Assembly: GCA_936450465.1 (NCBI GenBank)
Contig: OW388289.1
Location: 68,570,420-68,634,419 of the forward strand
Direction of reading: 5' to 3'
DNA length: 64,000 nucleotides
DNA from: Gibbula magus
Taxonomy: Eukaryota; Mollusca; Gastropoda; Trochida; Trochidae
In this document: piece by piece, positions 1-12,939 of the stretch
Numbering within the stretch: the first letter of the stretch is position 1
Layout of the letters: each line of letters starts with the position of its first letter
Program-made: the position numbers and the translations under genes
Notes under the pieces: generated by a model
What the model saw: the letters and a program-made list of their open reading frames with translations, nothing else
Told to the model about the DNA's origin: nothing
The model's database searches: none

Positions 1-3000
1 GATTTTACCAAATCATTAGTAACTTTTGAAACATGTCATTGCTGCCTTACAAACACAATAAGCACTGATAATGTATGTATGGTACCAACGCAAACACATT
101 CTGCAATCCCATGGGGTGACAAAATGTCACTGAAAAAGATGACAATCCTGTAGATTTTCTCTTCTCTTGTTTATTAAGTTAATATCTTGACACAAATGCC
201 TTCATCGCTCAGTACAGGACACGATTATTCTACCTGCTTACAGTATCCCTGTCGCGTGTCAATTATCGATATGAAGATCAAAGAAGTTCCATTGTGATAA
301 CATGTTTTTGTTGGAAACATTGGACGATTCTTTCAGGATACTGGTAGGCTCATATAAATGTATCTGGACAATATCTCTGTCAGCTTTGTCTCAGCTGTAA
401 AAATGTAGAGAAATATATAAAGACATATGGATATTGTATTGTGTACCCATGACATGTAGTGTTCACATGCACGTATTAAATTGGCGTTGAGGGGGTTGTA
501 AAGTCACGTCCGACCTTCTTGTGCACAGCCTTACGTACGTTTCAGGATCTGACCCAATAATCAGTAACACACTGCAACAATGAACTAAAATTATCTTTCT
601 GTTTCACTCGTGTTTGGTTTTTCAGCCATTACAGTTTGAATTTCAGATTTTGTTTTTCTATTAGATGCATTTACAATCTGTAATATGCTTGTAAAGCCAA
701 AATTAGTACATTTGCTGGTATTCGTACTTTTTTTTATATCTATAAATACATAATTACGATAACTCTACATTATTGAATGTGCTATCATGAACTACCTTGA
801 ATTGATATAAGCTTACTTTTCCTGATCTATTTATTTTTGTTGAATCGTCTAAGTGACTTTATATGTTTGATGTATGGTGTTTTTTATCCAGGTGTAAAAC
901 TTGGCTGGTAATCAAATATTCCCCAGTTCCTCTTAACAATGGGGATAATGCAGGACTATGGTTGTAACATGCACAAATTATATAAAACAATAGTAACTAA
1001 TCCATGTATGTTGAATGATGAATGATGAATCAGTATGAACGAACATTTCTTAGTTCGCACATGACATGACCTCCTCCAGAGTGTTAATTATTCATGTCAC
1101 CTCTCAAATAGCAAATGTTACACTCAAGTCCTTAGTCTATTACTATGCGTTTACCCCTCCTTTTGAAAGACTGTACATGCACACTCGCAAAACAATATAA
1201 ATGGTCATATAATGGCATTTTGCAGACGAAAGGCGAATAGACTAAATAGATATATGTATATTTCGAAATATGTATTAACTGAAAAACTTCTCAATCGCGA
1301 ACTTACATGTATATGTATTATAGAAGGCGTGTTTCCGTAATGATTGAAAACTGTGAAGCATTTATCGTTTGACTTTGTGTATAATTAGATTTAAGACCAG
1401 CGTGTTACAATTAACTCAATTTAATTGTACTTCTAAAGATCAAACAACACATCATTCGTGCAAGATGAATTAACCTTCGTATCCCCATTGTTCATGTCCG
1501 TGAAATAAAATAAATTGCTACACGCAAGTGTGTGTTTTATTGCTTGTTTCTTTGTGTAAATTTTCTCATCAAAGGTAAAAGTTCCAAACGACAGGACCAA
1601 TTTAGATAATGATCTAAAAGTATGTTAAGATGCAAGACAAAGAATACAAAAGTGACTGATAAAAAAAGACACGTGGTCGTATTTGATGCTACTTACAACC
1701 AAACATTGGACATATATATATATATATATAAATCATTTGTTCATTAGTTTCACCAGCAACAGACGAAGGGCATCGCTATTGAAATGCCATTTTCTGAACA
1801 GTTTCTCCTGTTTATGAAATATATTGAACATTAACTTTTGACTTTGTGCAGGGCAATCGTTCAATCCTGATGAATTAAACATAAATTGATTTCGATATAG
1901 CTTTTAAAATCGTTTAATTGAGTTCATTATTGTTATTTATATACTTATGTTCAATTATCCTATACTAACTTTGTACATTTTAGATTTTCATTTTCTACTT
2001 TGAATTTACATTGACCAGTTCCATAATACATACATTGCGTTATTTATACATTAAAGTGACCATGTACATAAATTATGGATTGCCAACTTGTTTGCCAAAA
2101 GACTGAAAAGTATTTAAATTCTCTGAAATAGAAACCGTCCCTTCCATTTTCCTCTCAGTGTGCAACATAAAGTAGATCCTGTTTGCTTGTTTACATTTTG
2201 ATAACAAATATATGATAACTATATGTATATCCTACTTTTATATGGTATATCATGGAATTATATGGCATTGAAATGGAATAAAACAATTTTAACCTCTGAT
2301 ATGCTGCCTTTGTACTTTATTATATTTTGTACTTGTACTTGTGACACTATAACAAGAGATTCTACAGGGTTCAAACTACTCACCATTAAGGTAATATTGT
2401 TTTTTTATATTGGGCAATGCTATTGATTTAAATGGCTCAATGATTGCCAGACGACTTAACATATTCTGATTATATTCTGCAACATGCTCATCAATGAAAC
2501 GGAACTTGTGCTTCAGGAACTAACGTAGCTCCTAGTGTACCACACATGTCTTTACATAATCTTCACTGTCAATTTACAGTCTATAGTCTTCACATTGGCT
2601 CCTTTGTTTGTCGGTCTTATTTATGAACTAAAGAATATTTTCATTCTCGAAAAGGAAAAACATGTTGGTTTATCTGTTCGCAATTATCAGTATGCTACAA
2701 TTCAATATATCAACAAGCGCAATTTAATTCAGTAAATTATTAAAGACGATCAACCTAATTTAAATCGGTATATTAATATAATGTGGAACTACGTGTCATA
2801 TGAAACAATCGGTAAGCTCAATGAATAACGTTTTCCGATTAGGTAACTACAGAATCGTTTTTGTCAGGACCATCATTCCAAAGTTTCAAATCTCATTGCA
2901 TTTAAATACTCATTTTCAAACAAATGACTGACATATTCAACTTTGTTTTCGTGCAGAAACATTGTTTGTAAATAAATATTAGAGATAAACGAGAATTTTA

Positions 3001-3003
3001 TTT
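1..3003. other. Unique AT-rich DNA, no gene seen
   Basis: I see no convincing coding region or structured repeat family here. A short (TA)n run lies near 1,711-1,731 and a small TGAATGA tandem near 1,013-1,030. Open frames are short and of low complexity. Confidence 0.6.
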
Positions 3004-3273
3004 TTATTTTTCATATTTCTGTCTATTGAACTTTATCACGTTAGCCTTGGAGAACTCTCTGGAGCCAACATGACAAAGAACTATACATTCAAAGGTTGAG
3101 AACATAAAACCTACATCCCATATCAATTCAGTTTTGTATTCAGGATTATATACGGCGCCAGTACATTTATAATATTCAAATGTATTAACCAACCCATTCA
3201 AATCGTTGTTATTGAAGAAAGAAGATTCCGCACTGCATGTAGTAGATAAAATAAGTATTACACATATAATCAT
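3004..3273 (-). CDS. Candidate small secreted protein or first exon
   Basis: An 89-residue frame from an ATG whose codon ends at 3,273. An upstream GTG in the same frame is not a plausible animal start. The first 17 or so residues form a typical signal peptide: a Met-Ile-Ile start, a hydrophobic core and a Thr-Thr-Cys-Ser-Ala end suited to signal peptidase. The mature part holds Cys residues in YKCTG, FECIV and LCH contexts and ends in a basic tail. It could be a short secreted peptide or the first exon of a longer secreted protein that runs past a donor I cannot place. I do not recognise a family. The signal-like start is seen directly; expression and function are unknown. Confidence 0.28.
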   Translation of the reverse strand: MIICVILILSTTCSAESSFFNNNDLNGLVNTFEYYKCTGAVYNPEYKTELIWDVGFMFSTFECIVLCHVGSREFSKANVIKFNRQKYEK

Positions 3274-3300
3274 TGGTAACACGAATGATTAGCATATGAA

Positions 3301-4470
3301 TACATATTAATCAAAAACTATTCAGTTCTATGAACAGTTCTAAATTATGATCATACATGTAGGTACAATTAAGAAAGCTGACAATGCACATCACTTGTTG
3401 TTGCTCATTGAACACTTCTAATGTTCTAAAAGTGTTTTTGATGGTGACAGTGTTACAACAAGAAAATAATCCTCTTGCATAAGTGGAATACAAATATCAT
3501 TGGCATATCTATCCACATAAGCACATTTCCATAACCAAAACAGATCTGTATAAGTAGTGGCGTGCCGATTCAATTAACCGTATTTCAGTTTGTAGTATGC
3601 CATCGATACCTGCAGTATCATTATTTAAACGATTAACTGATGAAAGCCTGAAACCATGTAAATGAACTGGTGAACCAATGCTACTTTCCGTTCGGTTAAC
3701 AGTAGAAACATAACATGTTAAACCATATCAATTTCCACTTTCAATGTTCCAAAACTACATCATCCCTTGATGAGACAATTTAAGGGCGGTTTTCTATTGT
3801 TCACGTGAAATTGAGAAAGATACACGCAAGAGGGCGTTCATGTTTGCCTCTTACCGCAACGGCTTCTATCAAAGAGCTCAGTTCAAGCTGCCAATACCAA
3901 TTTTAAAAACAATCTTATACAAAGCAAAAGGGAAAATGTGACAGGAGTGAATTATATTACAATATAAAAAACTAAACAAGGTTTTATATAATTTCTCATC
4001 CGTAACAAAACAAGGAATATTCATCACTATTAGAGTGTCATTATTTGAACGTAATCGCCTGTATTTTTGGTGCAAGTGGTAATGCTTTGTTTTCAGACTG
4101 ACAATAGTGTTTTGGTTTTAAATTTGTTTATACTTTTTCAGAGCTTATTAGTCACGCTTTGATGTTCCCAGGATCGGAGATTCATCTCTGTATGTGTTAC
4201 ATTTGGTGAATTTCTATAGGTCCAGAGCAAAGCGTAATGAATCATTGATAGTCTTTGTCGATTACCTTATGCATTAGGAAAGAAAACTACGATTCGAAAT
4301 TGTGAAATGAGCTTGTACAAGGCGAGGTGATACGTAGTCATAGAGTAGTCATAAATCACGGCTGTAAGTAATATTGTAGATGGACAGCACGCACCACTAG
4401 TGTTGCTATCCATTGCGGTGACGAAACATGAGTCATACTTTGCTGAAAATGTAGTACAGTTCTCCAAATT
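3301..4470. other. Intergenic, no gene seen
   Basis: Only short shadow frames. The region runs up to a tRNA-derived fragment and holds no clear repeat or hairpin. Confidence 0.5.
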
Positions 4471-4471
4471 T

Positions 4472-4536
4472 GCTGAGCCCCTGGCGATGTTCGAGCCCGT
4501 ACAGGCGAATGCGCTAACTACTGCACTACCGCATCT
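4472..4536 (-). repeat. tRNA-derived fragment (SINE head or tRNA pseudogene)
   Basis: On the minus strand the segment shows an A-box-like block (GTGCAGTAGTTAGCGC) followed after a shortened anticodon region by a B-box-like block (GGCTCGAACATC). Internal Pol III promoters of tRNA genes and tRNA-derived SINEs have this order. The anticodon arm is too short for a cloverleaf, so this is a relic or a SINE head rather than a working tRNA gene. No poly-A or simple tail is evident. Confidence 0.5.
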
Positions 4537-5206
4537 AAATAACCATATTATTAAGACTTCAAGCATTTTACAAAATCATTCACAATGTACATATTATAAG
4601 AGATTGTTCAAAGGTTTTCTCCCAATCATCATATTTATCAGATAAAAGCTGTAATGTGTCATGATAGTACATTTAAGGATTTTAAAGTGTTCGAGAAATT
4701 TCTGAAATATATTATATCAGTAAACTAAACTACTCGTTTTTGTGAGAAATTATTCTTTCCACTCAGTAGTCCACCTGTGAATAATCGAAAATTTATTTAA
4801 AAAAACACCGAAAGATTTATAAAAAATCGTTAATGCAATAAAACATCCAAATATCTATGACTCACACTATATAGTATTATGCTTAAGGATCACCAGACTA
4901 GATTGTTACTGGTCTAATAAGACAGTAATCACCTTACGCATGTACGCCAACACTTGCAAGGTGGTTAAGGTGCCACTCTCAACGTTTGGTCCTATTTTAA
5001 TGCACAGATTACTCATCTCTGGTTTCTGAATGTCTCCTACCTGAGCCAATTCATTACCAGTGTCCATGGTTGGCAAGACTATTACCGGTTTGTGAGTTGA
5101 TCTGAGAAGTCAAACATTGTGGAGCCAGACTCTCTGTATCTGTCATCAGTGTATGTGGAAGATCTGGTTTGTTTTTTAACGGTGGGTGTCAACATATGTT
5201 ACACCG
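4537..5206. other. Intergenic, no gene seen
   Basis: AT-rich to about 4,880, then slightly more balanced in composition. No open frame or repeat can be supported. Confidence 0.45.
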
Positions 5207-5485
5207 TCAGCCAATAACTCTTCGATAAGCCGAAAACATGTGGGGAAACTTTTGCCATCTACATTTACATGTCTCCAACTGATGTAGCATGGCGCAGTCA
5301 TAGTCCTTATAATATCGATCAACTTCTTTCTTGACCTTCTGAGCTACTCGTCCCAAGTTCACAGTACCATCCGGGGGATATGATGTTTCAAAATGGAAAT
5401 CTACCACGATATGGCACAAACTGTTCATCGACAATGGTGTCAGTTCCTGGATATTGAACTTTGTGTATCTGTTTAAGGAACGCAT
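5207..5485 (-). CDS. Unidentified coding-like frame (exon or pseudogene)
   Basis: A 92-residue frame from the ATG ending at 5,485. The same frame stays open upstream to a stop near 5,530, just past a CCTGACAG that would serve as a splice acceptor. The protein is hydrophilic and of normal complexity: a central FHFETSYPPDGTVNLGR stretch, then a charged helix-like part (VAQKVKKEVDRYYKDYD), then two Cys close together. I do not recognise the family. Together with the minus-strand frame at 5,691-5,940 it suggests a minus-strand gene or a decayed copy. A chance frame remains possible. Confidence 0.3.
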   Translation of the reverse strand: MRSLNRYTKFNIQELTPLSMNSLCHIVVDFHFETSYPPDGTVNLGRVAQKVKKEVDRYYKDYDCAMLHQLETCKCRWQKFPHMFSAYRRVIG

Positions 5486-5690
5486 CACGACAGCACGTGT
5501 TTTGGTAGTTTTTTCTGTCAGGGCGGGTTACCTAGCCAGTAAATATCCTATAATGTATAATAGACTGAAAACGTTTCAAACTCATCATGGACATGAAGAC
5601 AGGACAATCTGTCATCTGAACCTTAATTTCGATAGAGACTCATGGTGTCCATGGTTTACACCCGCTAAATATGAAGATCAATACACGTAA

Positions 5691-5940
5691 TTATGTTGGG
5701 CATCCCTTGGGTTGTGAACCAGAAAAAAAACTCATGATTTGTTCACGGTTGACTTTAAGGACAATTATTTCATTAGCACGATTGTATTGTTCATCCTTCC
5801 GCAGATATTCGAGGTTGCTCCAAACGCACGTGGAATATATTCTTTCCGACCCATTGTCACAGCCATTGCTACCTTGTAAGACTACTGTAGTGGTAAACCT
5901 AGTAAGTGTTTCATTAGTTTCGTTTATCTGGTTTCATACA
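5691..5940 (-). CDS. Unidentified coding-like frame, no in-frame start
   Basis: About 82 codons stay open on the minus strand before a TAA at 5,691-5,693. There is no ATG in the first two thirds, so if real it is an internal or last exon. Readable stretches such as CVWSNLEYLRKDEQYNRAN and IIVLKVNREQIMSFF have protein-like composition. A candidate acceptor (pyrimidine-rich, ending CTACAG) lies near 5,890. It sits just upstream, in the same orientation, of the frame at 5,207-5,485. I see no recognised domain. Confidence 0.25.
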
Positions 5941-6264
5941 TGTTTACCTGTATTACAGCTGTATAACATGTTAGTATGTTTCATGTAGCTTTATTTTATT
6001 TGTCAGAAGACAGAGTATAATTACTTACATATTGCTTGTTTTTAATAGATCTTCATTATTTATATACATTTATTGTCTTGAATAGAATGACACTTTGGGG
6101 TAGTAACATTATTGTTATGCGCATATAAACATGCTGCAACTGTATATTGATGGTTATTATATGACGGGAAATGAAATACTTGGATTTATCAGTGAAATAA
6201 ACTCTCTATCAAGGTACAGTGAAAATAACTTATATTTTCGATGTAACCAGTTACTGATATATTT

Positions 6265-6313
6265 TGACGTCATAAACCAATTGTCTAACAAAGTGAATTG
6301 GCTTATGACGTCA
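6265..6313. promoter_or_regulatory. Inverted CRE plus CCAAT dyad
   Basis: Two 18-bp arms (6,265-6,282 and 6,296-6,313) are inverted copies of TGACGTCATAARCCAATT, differing at one base and separated by 13 bp. Each arm holds a full CRE palindrome and a CCAAT box. CRE and CCAAT are well-known activator sites in animals. Whether this dyad drives anything here is inference; no gene start is evident nearby. Confidence 0.35.
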
Positions 6314-8219
6314 CAATGTTACTGTGGTGATGAGATGTTCCTAGCGGGCGCTCAACATGAAAACGATCATGTTCTGGCGTAATTTCAAGGATTACCTCAT
6401 ATAATGAATAGAATAACTGTCAATTCTAGACAAAAACAATGTTCTGATCTCATTAAAATATAACCTTTTTACCTCACTCGATTGGATAAACATGGTATTA
6501 GTCAAGACAAGACCAATATCCTCTATTTATAACAAACATATTCGAGATAAACATACTTTACCGATGCCATTAAGTTTATTATTTATTTTCTCTAAACGAC
6601 GTGAGTAAATTTACAATATTGCTGTTTTATTTGCTATAAAGATAGATATTTCATGATACACTTGGTGAAACCTCGATACAAACCGTTAATGTTCTCCTTT
6701 AAAGATTCCTTTTTTTAGTGGATGAAGGTTTGAACATCAAAGGATTTCGTCAATGTTGCTGACATGTTTTTGTTGAAAACATAGAACATATTAAGTAAAG
6801 GTTTTTACGTTGATATCTGGACAGCATCTGGGCAGATTTGCCCAGCAATTTGAATACTCTTTGTCACAACAGTGCTGATTAAGATCAAGAATTATGGAAA
6901 ATAGATAGAGGCCTCTTTGATGTAGAAATACGATGACATTGTCGCTTAGTGTTCAATGTAAAAAATGAAAGTTTACGTCAATGCAAGTGTCCATGCAAGT
7001 GTTTATTGTCACAATACTGCACTTAACAATAACTTATCAGACAGAAAAATACACGTGGAGACGGTGAAAGTATTATCTAATGAATATACTGTGTAATATG
7101 ACAGGTCATGCCATATCATATTTCCGACGTGAGTGCGCTGTCTGGCATTTGCATTAAAATAATGTCGTTAACTAGATAACTACTTATATTTTGTAGATAC
7201 AAGACGTTTCGGAGCATAGGCTCACTCTTTGATCAGGTGGAATATATGGGTATGACAAGGTACGATACATGTATGCCAAATATGAGAACATTAACACAAA
7301 CATGAGAGAGGATGAATCCGGAGAAGGTGGATAGAATTGATAAGTGTTGATTGGGGCGGCTTTATTGAAGTAGTGGATGCAGATGGGCTTTCGGACACTG
7401 GCAGGCTAATTTTCTGAGACTTTCAAATCGCCATGCAAAGGTGATATTTTTCCAGAGAACATCGTATTACCTGAACATATTTGCTATTGTAGGGTTTTAA
7501 TGTTTGTAGATACAATGTTGTTAGATACCAGACAGCAAGGTTCTTATCCTTTAAGAGTAAAAAATCAACCCAACTACAACTTAGTTCTTAGAAATATGAT
7601 CTGAACTCTTAACTGATATAGACTTCTTGGAGTAACTGCGATATATTTTATTAAAAGATGAACTTATTAACATTAACATCATTATTTTGTTATTAGTTTC
7701 CGATCCCTTGAAGAAACACGTGTACTATATTAGTAAACAGAAAGGTTATATTCTAATGATGAAGTGGATTTTACATTACGCGAGCTCTCATCTCATCAAT
7801 TCAGGTGCAAGCAGTTGTAATTGTCTCAAACGAAATAAAACTATGAATATGTTTACTTTAAACAAACCATAATCAGGCCTACACACGCAAATAGTCTGAA
7901 ATAACAATATCCTATCGCTCCACTTCAAATGTCTGTCTCCGATGAACGCAATGGGTGTCTTTATCAGGATATTTAGTGGCATTTTATGTTTTCTATTTGT
8001 TATCCAGTGAAGGGTTTGGATGGATGAAGTCGGCTTTAAACTGCTAAGAAGCCATGTCATCAAGTGTAACGACTCTATTTACGGGGCTTTCGCTATAAGT
8101 CAAATTGTTCATGTATTCGCTCGAAGACGAAAAGCGGCACTATTTGATGATTGATGTTGTTTTTGTAATGTTTGTATAAGGGATCAGTGAAGGATTATCG
8201 CCTTATGTTGAACGGGATG
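6314..8219. other. Intergenic, no gene seen
   Basis: Mostly unique sequence. Short frames near 7,687-7,872 and 7,788-8,063 have no signal peptide, domain or repeat support. Confidence 0.5.
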
Positions 8220-9540
8220 ATGAATGTTTCTCATTCTATAATGTGGTACATTTACTTATCATGTTGAATCATGTGTACGGATAAATGGATCTTTTACTTT
8301 TTGATTCAACGTCAGGAGCGGCCTACGCTAGGGCTGTCTACTCTCTCCACTTTTATGCAATATTTACATCAATAACATTTAACTATTTTGAATGTTATAA
8401 TAGTCGATGTTACTGTGGGCGATACATGTATATATCAGTGTTTGCCAACGCGGATGACAGTATTTTACTTGCAGAGAGCGAGCAAGATTTAAATACATTT
8501 CTTAGCGGACTTGGCCAACGGTGTTCCTCAAACAAGATGACCGTTAACCCCGCGAAATGCAAAATAGTGCATTTCCGGAGCCTATCAGTAAGAAGATCGG
8601 ATTGTGTTTTCAAGTGCAGTGACACCAATCTAGAAGTAGTTGAGAGTTACTGCCACCCGGGATTGCTATTAACAGAACACCAAGACGACATTCGGATGGG
8701 CACCGCTGTGACAAGCATTGCAAGTCGACTCCTAAGGACTCCTGAAATCCAAAAGCAAGGTTCTAGGAGAGACCGAATACGGAACATTCACGAAGCTATA
8801 TGAATCCATGGTTAGGGCAACGATAATCTTTGGGACTCCAATATGAGTTACCCATCATATTCCAGCGATCAACGCCGTTTATAACAGGACCATGGAGTAC
8901 TTTATGGGAGTCGGTAAATCTACACCAAACATCGCTGTTTCAGGAGGCATCGGATGGGAGCCACCGGTTGTCCGGCAGTGGAAAACAGTAGCTAGTTTCT
9001 GCAAACATGCATGCGTCTGGAACCCAAACAGGGCTTTTAAAGTTTCGAGATCTGATGCTTTGTCAAATAAACGTTACTGGAATCTATGTATCCATAAGAA
9101 GCTACCCGCTTGACAATTAGAACATGTTATCACTATTGAGAACACGTTTTATATACATTTCATCACGAATAAGGTTGGAGAAATGTTTATTTTATAGAGG
9201 ATTGGAAAACGGGAGTCAATTGGGAGAAGAGTAAACATGGAACCGGAAAGAACAAGCTTCGACTCAATCGACAATTAAAGTATGTTTAAGAAGTCGAACA
9301 ACATCTTCAGAGTCCCTTACCCAGTTCTAATCCTCGTGCTCTAGAGCTATTCTGTTGAGGACTTGCCCCGCTTCGTGTTGAAACAGGTCGTTACAACAGT
9401 TTTCCTTTGTGTGTGTTTTGTCAATTCAACTGGAATGTGTGGAGGAGTGTGATGCTTTATTTCACTGTCCTTTATATGAAAATAGTACTACTAGTCTTTT
9501 AACTAAATGTGCTGATGTCTGTGATAATTTCAAAGTTTTC
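8220..9540 (+). mobile_element. Decayed LINE (non-LTR) ORF2 relic
   Basis: Three frames read through one ancestral reverse transcriptase. Near 8,272-8,395 a frame broken by two stops gives the CVRING and GCLLSPLL motifs of RT. Another frame (about 8,436-8,760) gives FANADDSILLAES, the catalytic YADD box with Tyr replaced by Asn, followed by MTVNPAKCK. A third frame (about 8,763-9,113) gives FTKLYESMVRATIIFGTP and GWEPPVVRQWK of the thumb region. The C-terminal Cys-rich end follows (RVETGRYN near 9,370, EECDALFHCPLYEN near 9,441-9,480). Frameshifts, internal stops and loss of the catalytic Tyr show the copy is dead. The 5' half is missing, as is common for target-primed insertions. No tail or target duplication was found. 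Confidence 0.85.
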
Positions 9541-10759
9541 TTTTATTATGTCTAACCAGGAGGTACAGTTTTGAGCGGCAAACACCTGGAAGCTTTTATT
9601 TTAAAAACGGAAGGATGTTTTTTTCTCATATTCTACCATGACATTGCTGGATACTCGATTCTGATTGGTTCTCCAGAAAAATCAAACGTGATCAATTCCG
9701 GATTGAACCTCCTCTGATTTTAGCACCGCTTCACCGCGTATTGACGCATCTACCTTGTGACGTCACAATCTCTCCGAACAAACGGCCGATTCTAAAGTGT
9801 GCTCTACTTGTGGAAATCAAAATAACTGATACTAATCAAATTAATCTTTCCTGTAGCGTTTTTTAGAGCTACATTTAAATATAGATTAGTAAGACAAACA
9901 TCGTCAGTAACAAGATCTTCAAATAGCGACACTTATGCAGTTGAGAAAGCGAGCAAACGCAATCACGCAATGGTCAGTCGTATCTGAAAACTGAGCGTAA
10001 CGTTTTGATGCAAAATAAGAAATACATATGTAATATCATCTGCACAACAATTATTTACATTTTCGTGAGACCACCTTATTTCAGAAAGAACAACGTGCTA
10101 CAGTGCCTGGGATACTCTGTTTATTGTCTAGTATATATGTCTATGTACGAGGTGAGACGAGGTGTTTGTCTGAATTGACAGGTGACCACTTTTCACCGTA
10201 TGTTTTTTAAATGGCTCTGTAGTTCATATTTCAAAGATCATTTTGTTTATCAGGTGTTAAATTCACATCGAAGCAATGTTTGAAACATCCTTGACGTCGT
10301 GTTAGTTTACCGATTCCGCCTAACGGACCAATCATACCGTTCGGAAGGGTATCGACTTGGGATTAACGTTCACGTTCACGGGAGGGGTTTTTGTGTTCGA
10401 GTTTAGAGTTTGAAGAGCTATCAAAGTTATGTTATGGGTGACATCAAATGGAAATCAGCCGGTTTGTGCGGAGAAATGTATATTTGATAGGTACATGCCT
10501 TTGTTTGTGAACGTCACAAATTCTTAGCGTGAATTTAGACCTAATGTTTAATGGCTAATGGCTGCCCTTGCTCCTTTACTGTATTTGATATACAGTAGGG
10601 GCAGGGATTGTTTACCAACGTTTACCGGCATTTCAATTACGATCTCGAGTTCCTATGATTGTACCTGTGTCCAAATGAAGGTGTTCTAGTGACAAGGCCT
10701 GTTAGTTTGTACAATTGTCCCACAGATGGATGAACAAATAAAAAAAAGACAGATGCGGG
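9541..10759. other. Intergenic, no gene seen
   Basis: Includes a full CRE (TGACGTCA) at 9,758-9,765. Composition is less AT-rich around 9,650-9,800, which may be an old interspersed repeat, but I cannot delimit it. Confidence 0.4.
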
Positions 10760-10960
10760 TCACGGACGACCCCTCGTCTCTGGTTAATCACAGTCATGCC
10801 TCAAGGATTATCCTCAAAGCGCATCGCGGCGGCGATTGCGACAGTGTTAAAATGTGGGTAAATTAAAATCGTCTTAATAATCAATTACAAGTGTATATTG
10901 TCTCGATTGATTCCTATATATAATCACTCATTCTTGAGAAAAATGCATTACATGGGATAT
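10760..10960 (+). repeat. Fragment of the TTAA-ended element family, end adjoining TTAA
   Basis: The segment matches 19,083-19,190 plus 19,755-19,810 directly, and 12,246-12,490 in inverse orientation. It ends exactly at a TTAA (10,961-10,964), as do its relatives. The other end of the family, seen at 12,500-12,939, is missing here. Confidence 0.75.
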
Positions 10961-12245
10961 TTAAGCTTGTTGAATCTCTGCAATACGCATTTGCTAGTCT
11001 TTACCGTACAATCATCATAGCCTAGTACATTTATCATTAAAAATCTTTGCAAATTGGGATTGAAATACTGAAATGGGGATATATATATATATGCAGACAG
11101 CATTGTATTAAATCAAATTGTCGACCTTCAATGTGAAGGAAAACTTAATATGTAAATCAACTCTTTAGGGAAGTGGATGCTTATACTGAAAACTTGAAAA
11201 GCTTTAATTGTAAATGCGCCTGTAAACATACTCTACATATATATATATCCATCTACACTTATTGAAGTCTCAGTTTATAACGTGAATTTTTAAGCAATGT
11301 TTAATTCCAAGTTCATGGACATGAATTGTAATTTTCCTATCGTATGTTAAACATGTGCCTTTGAGAATAACAAGACATTCTTAGCGACTGATTTATAATG
11401 GAAAACTGTTCAATAGAATGTTTCCTGCTTGGTTCATTAGCCTTTGTTTCCACACCAGAAAGGGAAGTGAAAGAAAGCCATTTACAAGCCAATATGTCAG
11501 GCATGATTAATTTAGCTCGCGCAAAGGGTCAGACAATTGATGACTTTTTTCGTTAACAAGGGGAACAGATCGGAACTTCCTTGATGTCTAAATATAGCCC
11601 CATATTCAGAATAACGTTTATATATCGTTGATATTATTATTAATAAAAACAATATATGATCTTACAAACGAGATACATTATACTTTAAATAACAGTTGTG
11701 CGAACATAAATGCTACATCTGCCTCTTCAGGAATAATGCAACTGTAGTCAGAGATGCTCTGGCATGACTAACAAGATGTAACTCCATGGTAATCCTTGGC
11801 AGTTCCACAGTGGAATGACGTCCTTCATTTTCATTTCATTTTCGCTAATTGAGCGATTACTTTGAAACCTCTCTTGAACACGGCCCTGCTTTTATCAATG
11901 GCACAAAGTTCTTCAAATTCCACATGTAGGCTTTTTCAAAATGACCACCATTTCCAAGATGCCCGAAGGCGTTTCGGTAAATTAAAGAATTATTGTTCTT
12001 TTAATGTTTATCATGTCATGCCATTTATCAAATGAAAGTGTTCTTCAAATTCACTCCAAAAATGCTTATCAGATCCGTTATGCTACTTTCTAAAATAATG
12101 CATGTGTTTGTATATCAATGACGGTTTAGGTACATAAACTATACCTTTTAATGGCTTAGATTCATACTCATATGAGTATACATACTTATGTCCACCTTAT
12201 GTTGCATGATTAAAGTTCATGTTCTTTTATATAGTATGACTTTAA

Positions 12246-12939
12246 AGATCTGATGAAATGTATTTTTCTCAAGAATGACAGATGATTACCTCTACGTATA
12301 TTGTAAATCGGAATCAATTGAGCAGAAAATCGAGACAATATACACTTGCAATTGATAACTAAAACGATTTTAATTCACCCATTTTAACACTAGTGCAATC
12401 AGCTGGGCGATTCATTTTTTAAATGCTCACTGAGGCGTGACTGTGATAAGCGACAGGCGGCGCGGCTAGACAGCTACTCCGCCGGTGTCTCGTTAATTAA
12501 TTAATGATGATTATCACTGCCGCTAAATGAATTTATGAGGTGTATTACATCGCCAAAAAGACATGTTTATGTTATAATTGTGTAATTGTCATCTGCGGAA
12601 TTACCTAGTTGGATATCTAAACATTCCATATATGGGAAATTTAAGTTGGTTTATTGAAGATTTCTTTGTGAAATTAACAATCAAAATGTTGCGAAATTGT
12701 TGAATTATGACTATCGGCGAAAATCAGATTCCGTTGATACGTCAAAGAAGTCATCCCTTCAGGGGCCACACCCCCGCAGACTTTCATTCTGGTCGCCGGG
12801 GCCAAATAAGGCGGTTTTTAAAAAAGCCGTATATAAGTTATTTATGGACCGATTTCAAAAATTTAATATCGAGCAATTGTCAAATTGACATCCCATTTTA
12901 ATGAATCCGATTTTGACCATATATCATTTCATCTATCCT
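12246..12939 (-). mobile_element. Non-autonomous TTAA-flanked transposon, complete copy
   Basis: A 694-bp insertion flanked by TTAA (12,242-12,245 and 12,940-12,943). The ends form an imperfect inverted repeat (AGATCTGATGAAATG and AGGATAGATGAAATG, 11 of 15). In the duplicate unit the same site is empty: there CTTTAACAGAATGG runs through with a single TTAA at 24,584-24,587. It carries no transposase frame. TTAA targets are typical of piggyBac and Kolobok transposons; the ends do not let me choose between them. Relatives lie at 10,760, 17,745-19,810 and 25,401. Confidence 0.82.

Noticed and set aside
12697..12901. Two overlapping plus-strand frames
   Set aside because: They lie inside the 694-bp TTAA element, and the relatives do not keep them open.
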